Source: an uncultured Bacteroidota bacterium (GTDB taxonomy: Bacteria > Bacteroidota > Bacteroidia > Chitinophagales > Saprospiraceae). From it: a stretch of DNA of 8,016 bases. The stretch lies in contig CALEIL010000086.1 of NCBI GenBank assembly GCA_937876435.1, forward strand, positions 1 through 8,016. The letters are read 5' to 3'. The notes below the pieces were generated by a model. The model was not told the origin of the DNA. It was given only the letters and a program-made list of their open reading frames with translations, and searched no databases. The position numbers and the translations under genes were made by a program. This document shows positions 5,645-8,016 of this stretch, in pieces (positions within the stretch are counted from its first letter, which is position 1; every line of letters starts with the position of its first letter).

Positions 5645-7189
5645 TTACTTTTCATCTCTCATTTGTGGAAAAAATATCACTTCCTGAATCGAGGTTTGGT
5701 TGGTCAGGAGCATCGTCAGACGGTCGATTCCGATCCCAAGTCCGGAAGTGGGTGGCATTCCGTATTCCAGCGCACGGAGAAAATCCTCATCCATGCCCAT
5801 GGCCTCGGCGTCACCTCTTTCGGCCAGACGGAGCTGGTCTTCAAATCTTCCCCGTTGATCGATCGGATCGTTGAGCTCGGAGTACGCGTTGGCAATTTCC
5901 TTGCCGTTGACAAATAGTTCAAAGCGTTCCACCAATCCTTCTTTATCGCGGTGTTTTTTGGCCAGGGGCGTCATTTCGATCGGATAGTCGATGATGTAGG
6001 TGGGTTGAATTAGATTTTTTTCCACCACTTCACCAAATATTTCGTCGATCAATTTTCCGGAACCCATGGAAGAATCCACTTCGATGTGCAACTTTCTACA
6101 TTCGGCTCGTAGTTGATCCTCATTCATACTACTGACATCTATCCCTCCATACTTTTCGATGGATTCAAAAATTGTCAGCCGGGGATACGGTCCCTGAAAT
6201 TCCAGGATCTGATCCCCATATGGTACACTGGTGGTTCCCAATACTTTTTCTGCGATAAAAGCCAGCAAATTTTCGACCATTTCCATCATCCAATGGTAGT
6301 CCTTATTGGCTACGTAAATTTCCATGGCGGTGTATTCGGGATTGTGAGTCCGGTCCATCCCTTCGTTCCGGAACATTTTTCCGATTTCATACACGCCCTC
6401 AAAGCCTCCAACGATCAGTTTTTTGAGGTAAATTTCATTGGCAATCCGAAGAAAATACGGTCTGTCCAGCGTGTTGTGATGGGTCTTAAACGGACGTGCA
6501 GCAGCGCCTCCCTGGACCGATTGGAGTACCGGTGTTTCCACTTCCAGCCAGCCCTGATCATCAAAATACGAACGCATGGCTGAGATTATTCTGGACCTTG
6601 TAACGAAGGTCTTTTGGACGTGATCATTGACGATCAGATCCAGATATCTTCGGCGGTACCTCAGTTCCGGATTGGAAAAGGCATCGTGGACGATTTCCTG
6701 GCCTGTCTCAGGATCCACGGTTTTTTTGACTACGGGCAGAGGGCGGAGGGACTTGGCCAGAACGGTCAGTTCTTTGACCCGGATCGTCACTTCTCCTACC
6801 TTGGTGGTAAATACATATCCTTTGATCCCGACGTAATCTCCTATGTCGAGCAGCTTTTTAAAAACGGTGTTGTACAGGGTCTTATCTTCTCCGGGTGCTA
6901 TATCGTCCCGGTTGATGTAAATCTGGATAGTCCCCGTGGAATCCTTCAATTCGGCAAAGGAGGCTTTCCCCATGACGCGTTTCATCATGATCCTCCCGGA
7001 CAGGGAGATGTCCTGGAATTTTTCCTGATTTTCTTCGGAATAGTTTTCCTGAATTTCCCTGACAGAAGTATTCACATCAAAGGCCCGGGCAGGGTAGGGA
7101 TCTATCCCCAGAGCCCGGAGTTCTCCGAGGGCCTCCCGTCTGATAATCTCCTGTTCAGACAATTCTCTCGCTTGTTTCGGTTGATTCAT
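5645..7189 (-). CDS. lysS: Lysyl-tRNA synthetase, class II
   Basis: The enzyme activates lysine with ATP and charges tRNA-Lys, acting as a cytosolic dimer. The 514-residue protein has the N-terminal OB-fold anticodon-binding domain (about 62-145, including SGRIMMKRVMGKASFAEL) and the class II catalytic core. RYRRRYLDLI (177-186) opens the core, and motif 1 lies around WLEVETPVL (214-222). GGAAARPFKTHHN (227-239) and LRIANEIYLKKLIVGGFEGVYEIG (from 247) follow. Motif 2 is FRNEGMDRTHNPEYTAMEIY (273-292), slightly divergent after FRNEG. Motif 3 is GLGIGIDRL (483-491), holding the ATP-contacting arginine R490. It ends with VIFFPQMRDEK, without the long C-terminal extension seen in some relatives. 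The ATG at 7189 has AGGAAG 5 bases upstream, an unusually good Shine-Dalgarno sequence for this phylum. It is the first gene of a minus-strand cluster and overlaps nothing. Confidence 0.98.
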   Translation of the reverse strand: MNQPKQARELSEQEIIRREALGELRALGIDPYPARAFDVNTSVREIQENYSEENQEKFQDISLSGRIMMKRVMGKASFAELKDSTGTIQIYINRDDIAPGEDKTLYNTVFKKLLDIGDYVGIKGYVFTTKVGEVTIRVKELTVLAKSLRPLPVVKKTVDPETGQEIVHDAFSNPELRYRRRYLDLIVNDHVQKTFVTRSRIISAMRSYFDDQGWLEVETPVLQSVQGGAAARPFKTHHNTLDRPYFLRIANEIYLKKLIVGGFEGVYEIGKMFRNEGMDRTHNPEYTAMEIYVANKDYHWMMEMVENLLAFIAEKVLGTTSVPYGDQILEFQGPYPRLTIFESIEKYGGIDVSSMNEDQLRAECRKLHIEVDSSMGSGKLIDEIFGEVVEKNLIQPTYIIDYPIEMTPLAKKHRDKEGLVERFELFVNGKEIANAYSELNDPIDQRGRFEDQLRLAERGDAEAMGMDEDFLRALEYGMPPTSGLGIGIDRLTMLLTNQTSIQEVIFFPQMRDEK

Positions 7190-7217
7190 TGTTGCTTCCT
7201 CATCTTAAAATGGACGG

Positions 7218-7225
7218 CAAAAATA
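7218..7225 (-). promoter_or_regulatory. Putative -7 box of the lysS promoter
   Basis: On the minus strand the sequence is TATTTTTG, an exact match to the Bacteroidota -7 consensus TAnnTTTG, 28 bases upstream of the lysS ATG. That would give a leader of roughly 20 bases carrying the AGGAAG ribosome site. No TTG stands at the usual -33 distance, only a T-run, so this is a half-supported call. Confidence 0.4.
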
Positions 7226-7333
7226 GGTTAAAATTGGGAGAAAAACGCCTCTTCTTGCGCGATATATAATTTTGCGGGATGGTTTTGCGTAAGTTATTCG
7301 GAAGTTTATCATTCTTCTTCTTTAAATTGGTAA

Positions 7334-7341
7334 TATATTTG
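7334..7341 (+). promoter_or_regulatory. Putative -7 box for the exported repeat protein
   Basis: TATATTTG matches TAnnTTTG exactly and ends 15 bases before the ATG at 7357. A second exact match, TAATTTTG, lies at 7267-7274 and would give a longer leader of about 77 bases. Neither has a TTG at the usual -33 spacing, so the choice between them is open. Confidence 0.35.
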
Positions 7342-7356
7342 CGTGACTTTTATTCT

Positions 7357-8016
7357 ATGAGGAAAATCTATACCACTGTATCCTTTCTGTTGTGTTTTGC
7401 GTGGGCTCTACTTGGTGGTCCTGAACTGACTAGTGCGCTGGCTCAATCGGACTGTGGGATCAATGTGACCAGTTTCAATGTATTACCCAGTGAGGTCATA
7501 AAAGAAGGTGTGAAGTACAAACGTGTTCAGGTAGTGGTTAACAACCCCCAACCAGGATTATTTAAAAAGTTTTATTTCTTATTCGATGATTCGGAACGGG
7601 ATACTTCAACAGCATCATACTCCTATGGACTGAATACAGATGAATTTTTGGTTCCGATTGACGTTGAAGTTATCACATTTTTCGATTTCAACAATGATGC
7701 CTGTAAAGTGGTGTTTAGTCCCGATTTTGCTGAAAACAAGTGTCCCATAAATGTATCGACCTATATAGATTTGTCAGCCGGAGATTGTTACAATCGTGCC
7801 GTCACTTTCACAGTTCAAGATGGATTTACGGTCGATTCGGTGGTTTGGCTTAAAAATGGTAGTCGAGTGTCGGTGCATGATGAGATGAGATGGGTAAATA
7901 TACCTCCTGGTGATTATGAAATATTCTTCTATAATGACGAAGGTTGTGAGGCCACTTCTAAATTATCAACCTGTATCTCCAGTACGGAAGCAGGAGAGTA
8001 TCGCGCCTTAGTTTAT
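7357..8016 (+). CDS. Secreted cysteine-marked repeat protein, 3' partial
   Basis: The frame runs from ATG 7357 to the right edge without a stop, giving 220 residues of a longer protein. The start MRKIYTTVSFLLCFAWALLG is a classic signal peptide, with likely cleavage after SALA or SALAQ (about residue 29-30). The mature part shows at least two related domains: one opens with C33-GINVTSF and closes near DAC116, the next opens with C129-PINVSTY and closes near EGC197 and C206. The second has NIPPGDYEIFFYNDEGCEAT (181-200), close to the N-x-P-x-G-x-Y...GC pattern of SprB-like and Ig-like repeats in Bacteroidota adhesins. Such proteins are usually large and end in a type IX secretion sorting domain, which would lie outside the window. 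An in-frame ATG at 7279 would add 26 residues, but MRK at 7357 gives the normal signal peptide. Exact function is unknown; surface adhesin or gliding-related cargo is an inference. Confidence 0.85.
   Translation, partial: MRKIYTTVSFLLCFAWALLGGPELTSALAQSDCGINVTSFNVLPSEVIKEGVKYKRVQVVVNNPQPGLFKKFYFLFDDSERDTSTASYSYGLNTDEFLVPIDVEVITFFDFNNDACKVVFSPDFAENKCPINVSTYIDLSAGDCYNRAVTFTVQDGFTVDSVVWLKNGSRVSVHDEMRWVNIPPGDYEIFFYNDEGCEATSKLSTCISSTEAGEYRALVY

Noticed and set aside
6614..7231. 205-codon plus-strand reading frame opposite lysS
   Set aside because: It lies fully over the well-conserved N-terminal part of lysS, has no recognisable domain, and is a mirror of lysS codon usage.
1..8016. Search for CRISPR arrays, tRNA/rRNA, insertion sequences, phage or defence genes
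   Set aside because: No regularly spaced repeats, cloverleaf-like segments, transposase motifs or known defence domains were seen; genes are mostly ordinary metabolic and housekeeping genes.

Overview
The window looks like ordinary chromosomal DNA of a member of the Bacteroidota, probably an environmental lineage of the Saprospiria or Chitinophagia type; the class is my inference. The phylum call rests on several signs. A DUF5606 protein is present, a family I know only from this phylum. There is a small lipoprotein with an acidic stretch right after the lipobox cysteine. There is a secreted multi-cysteine repeat protein of type IX secretion cargo style. Leaders are A/T-rich with little Shine-Dalgarno sequence, and some upstream regions carry TAnnTTTG-like -7 boxes.

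Left part, plus strand (1-3239). A Gfo/Idh/MocA-family oxidoreductase, cut off at the left edge, is followed after 41 bases by a sugar phosphate isomerase/epimerase-like TIM barrel protein. The two probably form a carbohydrate or polyol catabolic unit, closed by a clear intrinsic terminator (2166-2200). Next come two small independent genes: a lipoprotein with a C-x4-C-H haem-type motif, and a cupin protein with a helical C-terminal extension. Three tandem heptamers lie between them.

Middle (3237-3527). A strong hairpin begins on the cupin stop codon. It is followed by a T-run on the minus strand and a weaker T-rich tail on the plus strand, so it probably serves both converging transcripts. 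The remaining ~260 bases hold no convincing gene, only a short peptide-like minus-strand fragment without a start codon.

Right part, minus strand (7189 down to 3528). lysS, the DUF5606 gene, lgt and folE run in the same direction. The first two are 3 bases apart and the later gaps are 51 and 101 bases. This reads as a housekeeping cluster: lysyl-tRNA synthetase, an uncharacterised phylum-specific protein, the lipoprotein-maturing diacylglyceryl transferase, and GTP cyclohydrolase I.

Far right (7190-8016). A divergent intergenic region with -7-like boxes on both strands leads into a plus-strand secreted protein that runs off the right edge. It has a signal peptide and at least two cysteine-marked repeat domains.

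I found no CRISPR array, tRNA, rRNA, transposase, phage gene or defence system. Nothing here amounts to a new multi-gene system. The less ordinary items are the truncated haem-type lipoprotein, the repeat-containing exported protein, the shared terminator and the DUF5606 neighbourhood.
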